17,156 nucleotides of DNA. Origin: Clostridiales bacterium. Its GTDB lineage: Bacteria > Bacillota > Clostridia > Oscillospirales > Acutalibacteraceae. Made by a program: the position numbers and the translations under genes. Under the pieces are notes generated by a model. That model made no database searches. It was not told the DNA's origin and saw nothing but the letters and a program-made list of their open reading frames with translations. Below, one piece after another: positions 5,726 to 12,761 of the stretch. The stretch lies in contig JAHZIE010000053.1 of assembly GCA_019419895.1 (NCBI GenBank), forward strand, positions 1 through 17,156, in the 5' to 3' direction. Each line of letters opens with the position of its first letter. Position 1 is the first letter of the stretch.

Positions 5726-6103
5726 ATGGAATTGAAAGAAATTAAACGTGGGGATCTGTACTATGCGGATCTACGGCCCATTATCGGCAGTGAACAGGGC
5801 GGCGTCCGGCCTGTGCTGATCATACAGAATGATGTTGGAAATCATTTCAGCCCTACTGTGATCGCGGCATCCATTACCAGCAGACAAAGAAAACACCGGT
5901 TGCCTACCCATGTTTTTCTGCCAATCAGTACAGAGGGCCTGCGGCGTAACTCCATTGTTCTGCTGGAACAGGTACGCACCATTGACCGCAGCAGGCTTGG
6001 CGATTACATAGGCCGGTTGGATGAAAACGCAATGGAGGCGGTAAATGAAGCCCTTGCAATCAGCATCGGGATTGAACAGAACAGTGCTTCTGGATTAAGA
6101 TAA
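5726..6103 (+). CDS. mazF: MazF/PemK-family endoribonuclease toxin
   Basis: A 125-aa toxin of the family that cleaves mRNA at short specific sequences. The fold markers are in order: KRGDLYYADLRPIIGSEQGG, then VRPVLIIQNDVGN, SPTVIAASITSR, LPTHVFL and NSIVLLEQVRTIDRSRL. Arg28 and Thr51 align with the catalytic Arg25 and Thr48 of Bacillus subtilis MazF, so it should be active. The C-terminal helix EAVNEALAISIGIEQ is typical. The ATG at 5726 is supported by GGAGG 4 bases upstream; the frame is open much further upstream but overlaps the 144-aa gene. No MazE-like antitoxin precedes it. Candidate partners are the 144-aa protein upstream and the 53-aa protein downstream. Confidence 0.93.
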   Translation: MELKEIKRGDLYYADLRPIIGSEQGGVRPVLIIQNDVGNHFSPTVIAASITSRQRKHRLPTHVFLPISTEGLRRNSIVLLEQVRTIDRSRLGDYIGRLDENAMEAVNEALAISIGIEQNSASGLR

Positions 6104-6158
6104 TACAGAATATCAGCACAGTTTCTTTGTTTTCAAAGAGAAAGCGGGAGGAAAAATT

Positions 6159-6320
6159 TTGAATAAAAAGGAAGACCTGAAACCAACAGATCAGAATCTG
6201 CCGATCACTCCTGAATTACTATCGCAGATAGATCATGCGGTTGCTGTCAGTTTTGGTTTGGACGGGATGCTGAATCCAACAGAAAAAGAGGAAGATCCAG
6301 ATGGCGCTGCCAGCGGGTAA
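6159..6320 (+). CDS. 53-aa acidic small protein downstream of mazF
   Basis: A TTG start at 6159 with GGGAGG 8 bases upstream opens a 53-codon frame ending in TAA at 6320. The protein begins MNKKEDLKPTDQNLPITPEL and ends in an acidic tail (NPTEKEEDPDGAASG). Its middle, LLSQIDHAVAVSFGLDG, follows the same pattern as the MazF C-terminal helix (EAVNEALAISIGIEQ here; DKVDEALQISLALIDF in B. subtilis). It could be a remnant of a second mazF, or a small partner or antitoxin that mimics that helix. It is the last gene before the recombinase array, separated from mazF by 55 bases. Confidence 0.6.
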   Translation: MNKKEDLKPTDQNLPITPELLSQIDHAVAVSFGLDGMLNPTEKEEDPDGAASG

Positions 6321-6355
6321 ACAGCCTGTTGGTAGTGCTTCGGTTTTCGGAGAAA

Positions 6356-6365
6356 AAATCCCGTT
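6356..6365 (+). repeat. Direct repeat copy 2, upstream of the first recombinase
   Basis: AAATCCCGTT within AAAAAATCCCGTT (6353-6365), followed by TTTG. It lies in the 124-base gap between the 53-aa gene and tnpA, where the left end of a Tn554-like element is expected. The second shared 13-mer, TGCGTAGAGGAAA, follows at 6419-6431, the same order as at the left edge of the window. Confidence 0.45.
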
Positions 6366-6444
6366 TTTGGTTGGATTTTGTGGTAGCTATTTGTGAAACA
6401 ACACGGTATACTGTGTATTGCGTAGAGGAAAGGAGGCGAACGGT

Positions 6445-7563
6445 TTGAGACGGTACAAGGTAGAAAACCTTACAGAAGGGCGTACAAAATATTATTACAT
6501 CCAGGACTGCCAGACGTATGACATTGTTCCGCTGCCATCCAAATATCTGAAATATAAAATCAAGGCCAATCGTTCGCCTAATACGGTGAAACGGTCGGCC
6601 TTTTCTATATGCTACTATCTGGAGTACCTGAATGAAATCCATATGGAAATCCCACAGGTTTATGAGCTGGATCTGGAAAGGCAGAATGAACACTTTGTAG
6701 ATTTCCTGTACTGGCTGAAAGCCGGGAACCATACAGAAAAGAACAATTTAAAAGTAATACACAACGGAACCTGCAACGCATATCTGGAAGATGTGTTCAG
6801 GTTCTTTCTTTATATCGAGGGAATGTATGAACAGCTTGGGAGCCTGAAGGTACTGTCCTATAATTACCACTTCGCAGTCAATGCGGTAGGCGTAAAAAAG
6901 AGACTCCGCTTTCAGGCGTTCAAAGGTTACCTGCAGGAAGAAGAACGGAACGTGCGGCCTGCGGAACACGATGAAATTATCACAGTCCTTCAGGCGTGTA
7001 CCAACTGCCGGGATCAACTCCTCATCCTGCTGCTTGCGGAAACCGGATTCCGAATCGGGGAAATCCTTGGTGTAGACTATGTCCACGACATTGATTACCG
7101 GAATCGCATGATTGGCGTCTACTTCCGTGAAGATAACGAAAATGATGCCAGAGCTAAAAACGCAGAATACCGAAAAGCCAGGATCAGCGATGACTCCTTC
7201 GATTTCCTGATGTACTATCTGGCTGAGTACAGAAAACTATTGCAGCATCAGAATTATCTGTTCATCAATATCGCGGGAAAGACCGCCGGACAGCCTTTAA
7301 AAGTGGACAGCGTCTATGACATGCTGAAACGGATGGAGAAAAAGACAGGGATTGATCTGACTCCGCATATGCTTCGGCGGTACTTTGCCAATATACGCCG
7401 GAAAGACGGATGGCGGCTGGAGCTGATCCAGCAGGCACTGGGGCATAAGCATCTGAATACTACCATACGTTATCTGAACATCATGGATGATGAGCTGATC
7501 GAAGCCAGCCAGGAGTTCTACGCCAAGCATTCCGCTCTGTATGGTGTGAAAGAACTTTTATAG
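6445..7563 (+). CDS. tnpA: Tyrosine recombinase 1, Tn554 TnpA-like
   Basis: A 372-aa site-specific recombinase. The N-terminal core-binding domain spans about 30-150 and the catalytic domain about 165-360. The full active set is visible: Arg203 (ETGFRIGEIL), a lysine in the beta-hairpin near 238-244, His308 and Arg311 (TPHMLRRYF), His334 (LGHKHL) and nucleophile Tyr343 (TTIRYLNI). Length and gene order match Tn554 TnpA (361 aa in Staphylococcus, from memory). The TTG at 6445 is chosen because AAAGGAGG sits 8 bases upstream; a TTG at 6418 has no such site. It is the first gene of a four-gene operon, 15 bases before the second recombinase. No clean promoter is visible upstream; a TATACT at 6407 lacks a -35. 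Confidence 0.9.
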   Translation: MRRYKVENLTEGRTKYYYIQDCQTYDIVPLPSKYLKYKIKANRSPNTVKRSAFSICYYLEYLNEIHMEIPQVYELDLERQNEHFVDFLYWLKAGNHTEKNNLKVIHNGTCNAYLEDVFRFFLYIEGMYEQLGSLKVLSYNYHFAVNAVGVKKRLRFQAFKGYLQEEERNVRPAEHDEIITVLQACTNCRDQLLILLLAETGFRIGEILGVDYVHDIDYRNRMIGVYFREDNENDARAKNAEYRKARISDDSFDFLMYYLAEYRKLLQHQNYLFINIAGKTAGQPLKVDSVYDMLKRMEKKTGIDLTPHMLRRYFANIRRKDGWRLELIQQALGHKHLNTTIRYLNIMDDELIEASQEFYAKHSALYGVKELL

Positions 7564-7578
7564 GGGAGGTGATAGAAA

Positions 7579-9336
7579 ATGCCTGCCTACGCAATACGGG
7601 AATGGCGACAGGAAGAAAAGCCAAAAGCGTTGCCGGAGCAGATCATTGAAACCATTGATTCCTGCGAAGATGTAGCTAAAACCGCCAAAAGCCGGCTGAA
7701 GAAGTTCCTGGCAGAAATGGGGATTCAGGATATTCTGGAGATGGACTATCCACTGCGGAAAGCATATCAGAACTATCTGTTCTCCGCCTGCCAGATCCAA
7801 TCGGCTGACCGTTATCTCCTTGCGTATGACAGGACAAAACAGGCGGATATCCGCAGACGAATGAAAACCCTGGCGGGAAAGAACCAATGCCGGTGGCGGC
7901 TGGAAGAAACAATTCTGTTCCTTCCCTATCATCCGGATCAGGAACTGGCGATGGAACTGGATTCCGTCAGGAACCGGTCTAATATGGTCTGGGATTTCAC
8001 AAAACCCTGTGCATGGCATGTAAAAGAACAGGTTTTTACAACATTGAATGAAATCCTTGCCATTACGAAAAATCCGATCAAACGGAGGCAACGATTGACT
8101 GGACTTCAATATCTGTACGACTTTTGTACCGAGCAGGAGATCCAGGATATTGAGGATATGGACTTGACACAGGAGCAGATGTTCAACTCTTATCTGACCG
8201 AACACGCTCCCAGCGAAACTTATAAACACCAGATGCTTGCGATCCTGAATTTATGCCGGAAAACAGTCTTCCTGCATAATGCACAGATTAACTGGCAGGC
8301 GAATATCTGGTACCTGGATGGATTGAGAATTGCGGAGCATCGGCTGAATCGGAGCAGTTCAGTGACTAGTGTGTCCTTCACAGAGATCAGTCACAAGGAA
8401 AACCGCAGGTACGCCAAGGAATATATGAAATACCAGATCGGCGTTACCGGTCAGGCCATCAGCACGATAACGACAAGATACTGCCTGTTGGAGCGTTTCC
8501 TGGTACGTTTATCGGAACAAGGTCAGGATGCCGCAAGCTGTACGACAAAACAGATTGAAGATTACCTCGGTGAATTGCAGGAAAGCGGGATTTCCGCAAA
8601 ATCCTTTAATGCATATATATCCGGGCTGAATCATTTCTTCCGGTTCCTCATCGCCCGAAATTATCGGGGAACGATGCCGTTCCAGCCAGAGCTTTATCAA
8701 AAAAAGATAATCGTCAAACATCATGACCGGAGCGTTTTACCGGAGGTCTGCGAAGAAGTGTTGGGTAAGCTGCATCTGCTCCCGGATCATCTTCGCTGCA
8801 TGTACCTCCATCTCTGGTGTCTGGGCCTGCGGATCAGCGAGATATGTACCCTGAAGGGAAATGCCTATTATCGCCAGAACCATGATACCTGGATTCAGGT
8901 GTATCAGGTAAAGATGAAGAATTATAAGCGGATTCCCATAGCAGAGGGCCTGTATAGGATCATGGAAGTTTATATCAAAACCCACCAGATCGGGCCGGAT
9001 GACTACCTGTTTACGAACAAAAACGGCGGCCCTTACCGGAGCATGACTTTCCGTCATCAGATGAAAAAGTTCTGCGAAGACCATGAGATTGACGGCGGGG
9101 ATTACCTGTTCCAGTCCCATGATTACCGCCATACAGTGGCAACGATGCTTTATGACAATGGCGTATCCATACAGGGAGTACGGGATTACCTGGGACATGA
9201 TTATCTGGAAATGACAGAACAGTATATAGACTACATGCCCAAAAAGATTGCAAAAGAGAATATGGGATTTTTCCAAAAGCCGGAACATAATCTGGCGGCT
9301 GGTTTGAGAAAGAAAGGAGGCAGAGATGGAAAATAG
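7579..9336 (+). CDS. tnpB: Tyrosine recombinase 2, Tn554 TnpB-like
   Basis: A 585-aa recombinase with a long N-terminal region (1-270) of unknown fold, a core-binding domain (about 275-370) and a catalytic domain (385-560). Catalytic residues are all present: Arg418 (CLGLRISEI), Lys445 or Lys447 (YQVKMKNYK), His514 and Arg517 (SHDYRHTVA), His540 (YLGHDYLE) and Tyr549 (TEQYIDYMP). The large size and second position match Tn554 TnpB (about 630 aa). ATG 7579 follows GGGAGGTGAT at good spacing. The stop overlaps the next gene by 11 bases, so expression is coupled. In the Tn554 system, TnpA and TnpB are both needed for transposition; that role is carried over by family. Confidence 0.9.
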   Translation: MPAYAIREWRQEEKPKALPEQIIETIDSCEDVAKTAKSRLKKFLAEMGIQDILEMDYPLRKAYQNYLFSACQIQSADRYLLAYDRTKQADIRRRMKTLAGKNQCRWRLEETILFLPYHPDQELAMELDSVRNRSNMVWDFTKPCAWHVKEQVFTTLNEILAITKNPIKRRQRLTGLQYLYDFCTEQEIQDIEDMDLTQEQMFNSYLTEHAPSETYKHQMLAILNLCRKTVFLHNAQINWQANIWYLDGLRIAEHRLNRSSSVTSVSFTEISHKENRRYAKEYMKYQIGVTGQAISTITTRYCLLERFLVRLSEQGQDAASCTTKQIEDYLGELQESGISAKSFNAYISGLNHFFRFLIARNYRGTMPFQPELYQKKIIVKHHDRSVLPEVCEEVLGKLHLLPDHLRCMYLHLWCLGLRISEICTLKGNAYYRQNHDTWIQVYQVKMKNYKRIPIAEGLYRIMEVYIKTHQIGPDDYLFTNKNGGPYRSMTFRHQMKKFCEDHEIDGGDYLFQSHDYRHTVATMLYDNGVSIQGVRDYLGHDYLEMTEQYIDYMPKKIAKENMGFFQKPEHNLAAGLRKKGGRDGK

Positions 9337-10834
9337 ATTGTACTATTGGGAGTTGGCATGCTATGAAACTTCCGGAAATCTGCCGCAAAGAGCCATCGGA
9401 AAAAGTAATTTTATTGACCTTTCCTTTCTTCCCAAAGAAACCATGCGGGAAGAATACAGATGCTACTTCCTGTACAGGGGCGGCCAGGTGTCGCTGAACA
9501 CCATCTGCCATGATAAGACATATTACCATCAGGTGTGCAAAGCCCTTCAATTGCGAAAAAACATACCTGACAGCTTCCTCGGCTGGCAGCCATCCAAATG
9601 GATCGAACTGTTAAAGATATGGATGCTGCAGAATGGTATCCCATTTTATAAAGAGAAGGAAACTTTGTATGGAACGATATGCCGGACGGATGCTCCTGTG
9701 CTTCAGCACCTGAAACGCTTCCTGCGTTTCATTCAGCCGGAGGATATGCGACCGGAGCGGGAAAAGGATATATGGGCTCTGAAAAAACTGGATATCCCTA
9801 TTAAAGAAAATCCGATTTATAAAACGGAAACTCTGGATTTTACCGGAATCTTGCAGGAAGGTCTAAGGGAGGAAGTGAAACAGGCAATTTTCCTGCATAT
9901 AAAATATGAAAAAATCGGAACCGTGAAACGGGAGCTGACTTCCATCCGGAAGTTTTCCGGATACCTGATGGAGAAAGGCGTAAAGATCAATTCCTGCGCC
10001 GATGTTGACCGGGATCTGTTGGAAGAATATCTTGTCTATATCAACACCAATGGTTCATCCGGCAGAGGAAACAGCGATGACATTCTGAAACTGAGGGCAG
10101 TATTGGAAAGTATCGGCAAACTATATGGATACAGCCATCTGGAATCCTTATTCATCAACACAGATATCCCGCCGGAAGTGCAGCCAGTATTCCGAGCTTA
10201 TTCCGATGAGGAACTGAAGCGGCTGAACGCTCATATCACAAAACTGGATATCCAGTTGGCACGATGTATGGTAATCCACCAAATGCTTGGTACAAGAATC
10301 TCTGATACGCTGACACTGCATACAGACTGCCTGTCAAAGAGAAACGGGCTGGATATTATCCGGATTGATCAGGTAAAAACACGAACATTCGAAAAGCCTA
10401 TCAGTGCAGAATTGGCAGCTCTGATCCAGAAAGCTATCGATTGTACTTACGATCAGTATGGTAAAACCGAGTATATCTTCGTGGATGCCAAAGCTCCCAG
10501 CCGCCCGCTTCAATATACAACCATAAAGCACAAGGTGCTGCGGTTGATAAAAAGTGAAGATCTGCGGGATGATGATGGGAAACTGTTTAAATTCAGTTCC
10601 CATATGTTCCGGCGGTCTTACGGAGTTAAGTTGACAGAAATGCATCTGGATGACTGGACGATAGCAAAACTTCTGGGGCATAAAAACATAAGCGCAGTAA
10701 AGCATTACAGAAAAATGAGTAATCAACTTCTGGCTGAAGAAACCCGAAAAGCACGGGAACAACAGACCAGAATCCTGCTCGCAAATTTAGATGGATGGGG
10801 TGAAGAATATGAACAAATACGACAGGATGATTGA
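9326..10834 (+). CDS. Tyrosine recombinase 3 (extra member relative to Tn554)
   Basis: A 502-aa protein that is a third complete tyrosine recombinase. A divergent N-terminal region (1-170) precedes a core-binding domain (about 180-275) and a catalytic domain with Arg324 (LGTRISDTL), Lys351 (DQVKTRTFEKP), His426 and Arg429 (SSHMFRRSY), His452 (LLGHKNIS) and Tyr461 (VKHYRKMS). AAAGGAGG precedes the ATG by 5 bases, inside the end of recombinase 2. Classical Tn554 has only two recombinases plus TnpC, so this gene is the unusual part. RIT elements carry three recombinases in tandem but lack TnpC. Its job may be to bind one element end or form a heteromeric complex. Confidence 0.88.
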   Translation: MENRLYYWELACYETSGNLPQRAIGKSNFIDLSFLPKETMREEYRCYFLYRGGQVSLNTICHDKTYYHQVCKALQLRKNIPDSFLGWQPSKWIELLKIWMLQNGIPFYKEKETLYGTICRTDAPVLQHLKRFLRFIQPEDMRPEREKDIWALKKLDIPIKENPIYKTETLDFTGILQEGLREEVKQAIFLHIKYEKIGTVKRELTSIRKFSGYLMEKGVKINSCADVDRDLLEEYLVYINTNGSSGRGNSDDILKLRAVLESIGKLYGYSHLESLFINTDIPPEVQPVFRAYSDEELKRLNAHITKLDIQLARCMVIHQMLGTRISDTLTLHTDCLSKRNGLDIIRIDQVKTRTFEKPISAELAALIQKAIDCTYDQYGKTEYIFVDAKAPSRPLQYTTIKHKVLRLIKSEDLRDDDGKLFKFSSHMFRRSYGVKLTEMHLDDWTIAKLLGHKNISAVKHYRKMSNQLLAEETRKAREQQTRILLANLDGWGEEYEQIRQDD

Positions 10835-11192
10835 AATAAACCGGGAACGAAGCGATGAAAAGATTGCTGCGGCGAAACTGGCAATCCGCAAACTGTTGGA
10901 TCAGGGAGAGAGGGTATCGGTTCCGCAGCTCGTAAAAATGACAGGCGCTTCCAGAGGATTCTTCTATAAGAATCCCATCGTGAGGGCTGAGATTGACCGG
11001 GCTATGGAACAGCAGGCCGGAACCATAAATCCCCGCAGAGGCATTTTAGACAAAGCAATGGAAGGACGGATAGATCTCCTTCAAGAAGAAATTTTCCGAC
11101 TCCGGCAGGAAAATCAGGCACTCCATGCTGAAAATCAGAGATTGCAGAAGATTATCAGCAAGAAAAGCCGGAGTGAATTTCGAAACCTGTAA
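10809..11192 (+). CDS. tnpC: TnpC-like accessory protein (DUF6262 type)
   Basis: A 127-aa protein closing the operon. Residues 37-56 (VSVPQLVKMTGASRGFFYKN) form a helix-turn-helix. Residues 84-117 (LLQEEIFRLRQENQALHAEN) form a strong coiled coil with leucines at heptad spacing. The tail is basic. This matches Tn554 TnpC (125 aa), which affects the orientation and efficiency of transposition without being a recombinase. ATG 10809 overlaps recombinase 3 by 26 bases and has GGGGTGA upstream; an in-frame ATG at 10791 would add six residues. It probably binds DNA at an element end or bridges the recombinases. Confidence 0.82.
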   Translation: MNKYDRMIEINRERSDEKIAAAKLAIRKLLDQGERVSVPQLVKMTGASRGFFYKNPIVRAEIDRAMEQQAGTINPRRGILDKAMEGRIDLLQEEIFRLRQENQALHAENQRLQKIISKKSRSEFRNL

Positions 11193-11216
11193 AAAATAAA
11201 ATATAGGAAAATACAT

Positions 11217-11251
11217 AGAGACAGCGGATCAACCAACCGCTGTCTCTTATC
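11217..11251 (+). terminator. Terminator of the recombinase operon
   Basis: AGAGACAGCGG (11217-11227) and CCGCTGTCTCT (11237-11247) form a perfect 11-bp stem with a 9-base loop, 25 bases after the tnpC stop. The T-run is weak (TCTCTTATC), but stem strength and position support termination. Confidence 0.75.
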
Positions 11252-11724
11252 ATTCACAAAACGTATGGAAAAGCATTAAACATAGGTATTTGTATAAACG
11301 GGTAAACCAGAGTACAATAAATGGGAAAGGTCGGAGCAATATGCTACTAAAAAGAACAGAAAACACACTTGTGTAAGCCGTTAAGCCCAGTGTTTTCAAG
11401 GGCTGGAGAGGACGGGCTACATTTTAGAATCCTAATTTGTAGGAAGATTAGTTTATTTTTTAGGATAACTTTTCTTGGCCCTATTTTGGCCCAAATAATT
11501 CTAAATAGGGAAAATAACCACTGAAAACCATAGAATACGAACAAGAAAAGACACAAAAGTACACTAAAAAATACCTGGATTATATCATCCGTACCTGAGT
11601 TTAGATAGGCTTGGAAAGCAGTTGAATTGACGGTTGCAAGATAAGAAAGAGAGAAGATATTTTTTAAGAGCTCTGGATATATCACCCGCGGTCGGGTGAA
11701 TGAGATTGGAAACAGGAAATCCCG
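11252..11724. other. Noncoding right-end region between tnpC and the hydrolase gene
   Basis: No gene with a plausible start or composition is visible. The AT-rich core (11426-11466) holds overlapping inverted repeats: TTAG-aatc-CTAA, TCCTA-atttg-TAGGA (11430-11444), and ATCCTAA (11429-11435) facing TTAGGAT (11460-11466). Next come CCCTATTT (11479-11486) and AAATAGGG (11503-11510). CACCCG-cggt-CGGGTG near 11684-11699 may serve as the hydrolase terminator from the minus side. The stretch ends in repeat copy 3. It should contain the right end of the element and binding sites for its recombinases. Confidence 0.45.
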
Positions 11725-11726
11725 TT
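11717..11726 (+). repeat. Direct repeat copy 3, at the hydrolase stop codon
   Basis: AAATCCCGTT followed by ATTT. The repeat runs into the stop codon of the minus-strand hydrolase (TAA at 11727-11725). Integration at the 3' end of a gene, restoring its last codons, is a classic habit of tyrosine recombinases. That makes this the preferred right attachment site, by inference. Confidence 0.5.
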
Positions 11727-12660
11727 ATTTCTCCTGACTGGAGCAAAAATGCTGATATTCCAGCCATGCCTGGGTTTCCAAAAAGACAAGTTCTTTCTGC
11801 CTTTCATTAAGAAGCTCGTGCCGGGCGCCCCCATAGACCTGGAAGGAGATGTTGCGGTATCCGGTATTCTGAAGAAACCGTACGGCGGAGAGGAATTTTT
11901 TGTCATTTCCCCGGCAGGGATCTTCCCAGCCTTCCAGAAAAAGGACCGGAAGCCCTGGATTTTTCATCTGCCATCCTTCCGCGTGATAGGTTTCATACAA
12001 GAGTGTCAAAAGAGTGTCAAAGCCGTTGAGGGTAAAAATAAAGCCGCAAAGCTCGCTTTCATCATAGGCGGAGACAACGGCGGGATCGGAGCAGATCCAT
12101 GCGTTTTCACTTTTTTCTGAGGAAAGGCCCTTCTGATAGGAGCCGAAAATCAGTTTCTGAATCAGAGGGCTTCTCCATTTTTCTCCCTTTCTTTTGGCCA
12201 TAAGCCGGATCCAAGCTCTTGCGGGTTTGGCGAGAATATTTTTGCTTGGACTGCCGCAGACGATCAGACCGTCGATTTCGTCATCAAAGCGTTTGATGTA
12301 ATTGCGGACAATCAAAGAACCCATACTGTGACCAAACAGGTAGAGCGGAAGGGAAGGATACCGCTTTTTTGCCCAAAGGGAGACCTGATGCAGGTCGAGG
12401 ATCACATGTTCGGCGCCGTTAGTGTAAAAATAGCCCAAATCATCCGGATGCCTTACGCTTGCGCCATGTCCGCGATGATCATGGATGACGCAGGCATAGC
12501 CCTTCTCACAGAGAAATTCCATGAAGGGAAGATAGCGTTCTTTGTGCTCGCTCATGCCATGGCTGAATTGGACAATCCCTTTGGGAACGTCGGAGGAAAG
12601 AAGCAAAAGGGATAGTTCCAAGCCGTCCTGCTCGGAAGATAAAGTGATTTGTTCGATCAT
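11725..12660 (-). CDS. Alpha/beta hydrolase, lysophospholipase/monoglyceride lipase type
   Basis: A 311-aa cytosolic hydrolase of the Hydrolase_4 (serine aminopeptidase S33/lysophospholipase) family. The catalytic triad is visible: Ser112 in the nucleophile elbow LFGHSMGSL, Asp247 in LFLEGWEDP and His281 in YGGARHELL. The oxyanion-side motif FSHGMSEHKERY and the helix motif DHRGHGAS are typical. The likely substrate is a lysophospholipid or monoacylglycerol, but the family is broad. ATG 12660 has GGGAGG about 8 bases upstream. It lies 101 bases after the parC-like gene with a possible terminator between, so it may have its own promoter. Its last codons coincide with repeat copy 3, so its C-terminus may have been rewritten by integration. 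Confidence 0.9.
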   Translation of the reverse strand: MIEQITLSSEQDGLELSLLLLSSDVPKGIVQFSHGMSEHKERYLPFMEFLCEKGYACVIHDHRGHGASVRHPDDLGYFYTNGAEHVILDLHQVSLWAKKRYPSLPLYLFGHSMGSLIVRNYIKRFDDEIDGLIVCGSPSKNILAKPARAWIRLMAKRKGEKWRSPLIQKLIFGSYQKGLSSEKSENAWICSDPAVVSAYDESELCGFIFTLNGFDTLLTLLYETYHAEGWQMKNPGLPVLFLEGWEDPCRGNDKKFLSAVRFLQNTGYRNISFQVYGGARHELLNERQKELVFLETQAWLEYQHFCSSQEK

Positions 12661-12683
12661 AGGGCTTGCCTCCCATCAGAATA

Positions 12684-12725
12684 AAAGAAAAAAGAACCAC
12701 AGGGAATATCCCAGGTATCCCTTGG
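12684..12725 (-). terminator. Probable terminator after the parC-like gene
   Basis: On the minus strand, CCAAGGGAT (12725-12717) pairs with ATTCCCTGTGG (12707-12697), about 8 bp with one bulged G. It is followed by a T-rich run (TTCTTTTTTCTTT). It is moderate in strength and could separate the topoisomerase genes from the hydrolase. Confidence 0.45.
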
Positions 12726-12761
12726 CTGAAAAAAGGGGGAAAATGGGCGCTTGGCCGGGAC

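Noticed and set aside
6379..6412. TATACT upstream of tnpA as a promoter
   Set aside because: No acceptable -35 lies 16-18 bases upstream, so the recombinase promoter is unresolved. The operon may be read from further upstream.
3818..11434. AGAATCCTA found both before the sigma leader and in the right-end region, considered as an attachment core
   Set aside because: Nine bases is chance level. The AAATCCCGTT set is better placed, especially at the hydrolase stop codon.
11347..11685. Minus-strand 112-codon frame in the right-end region
   Set aside because: It is AT-driven, has no recognisable domain or good start site, and overlaps the inverted repeats of the probable element end.
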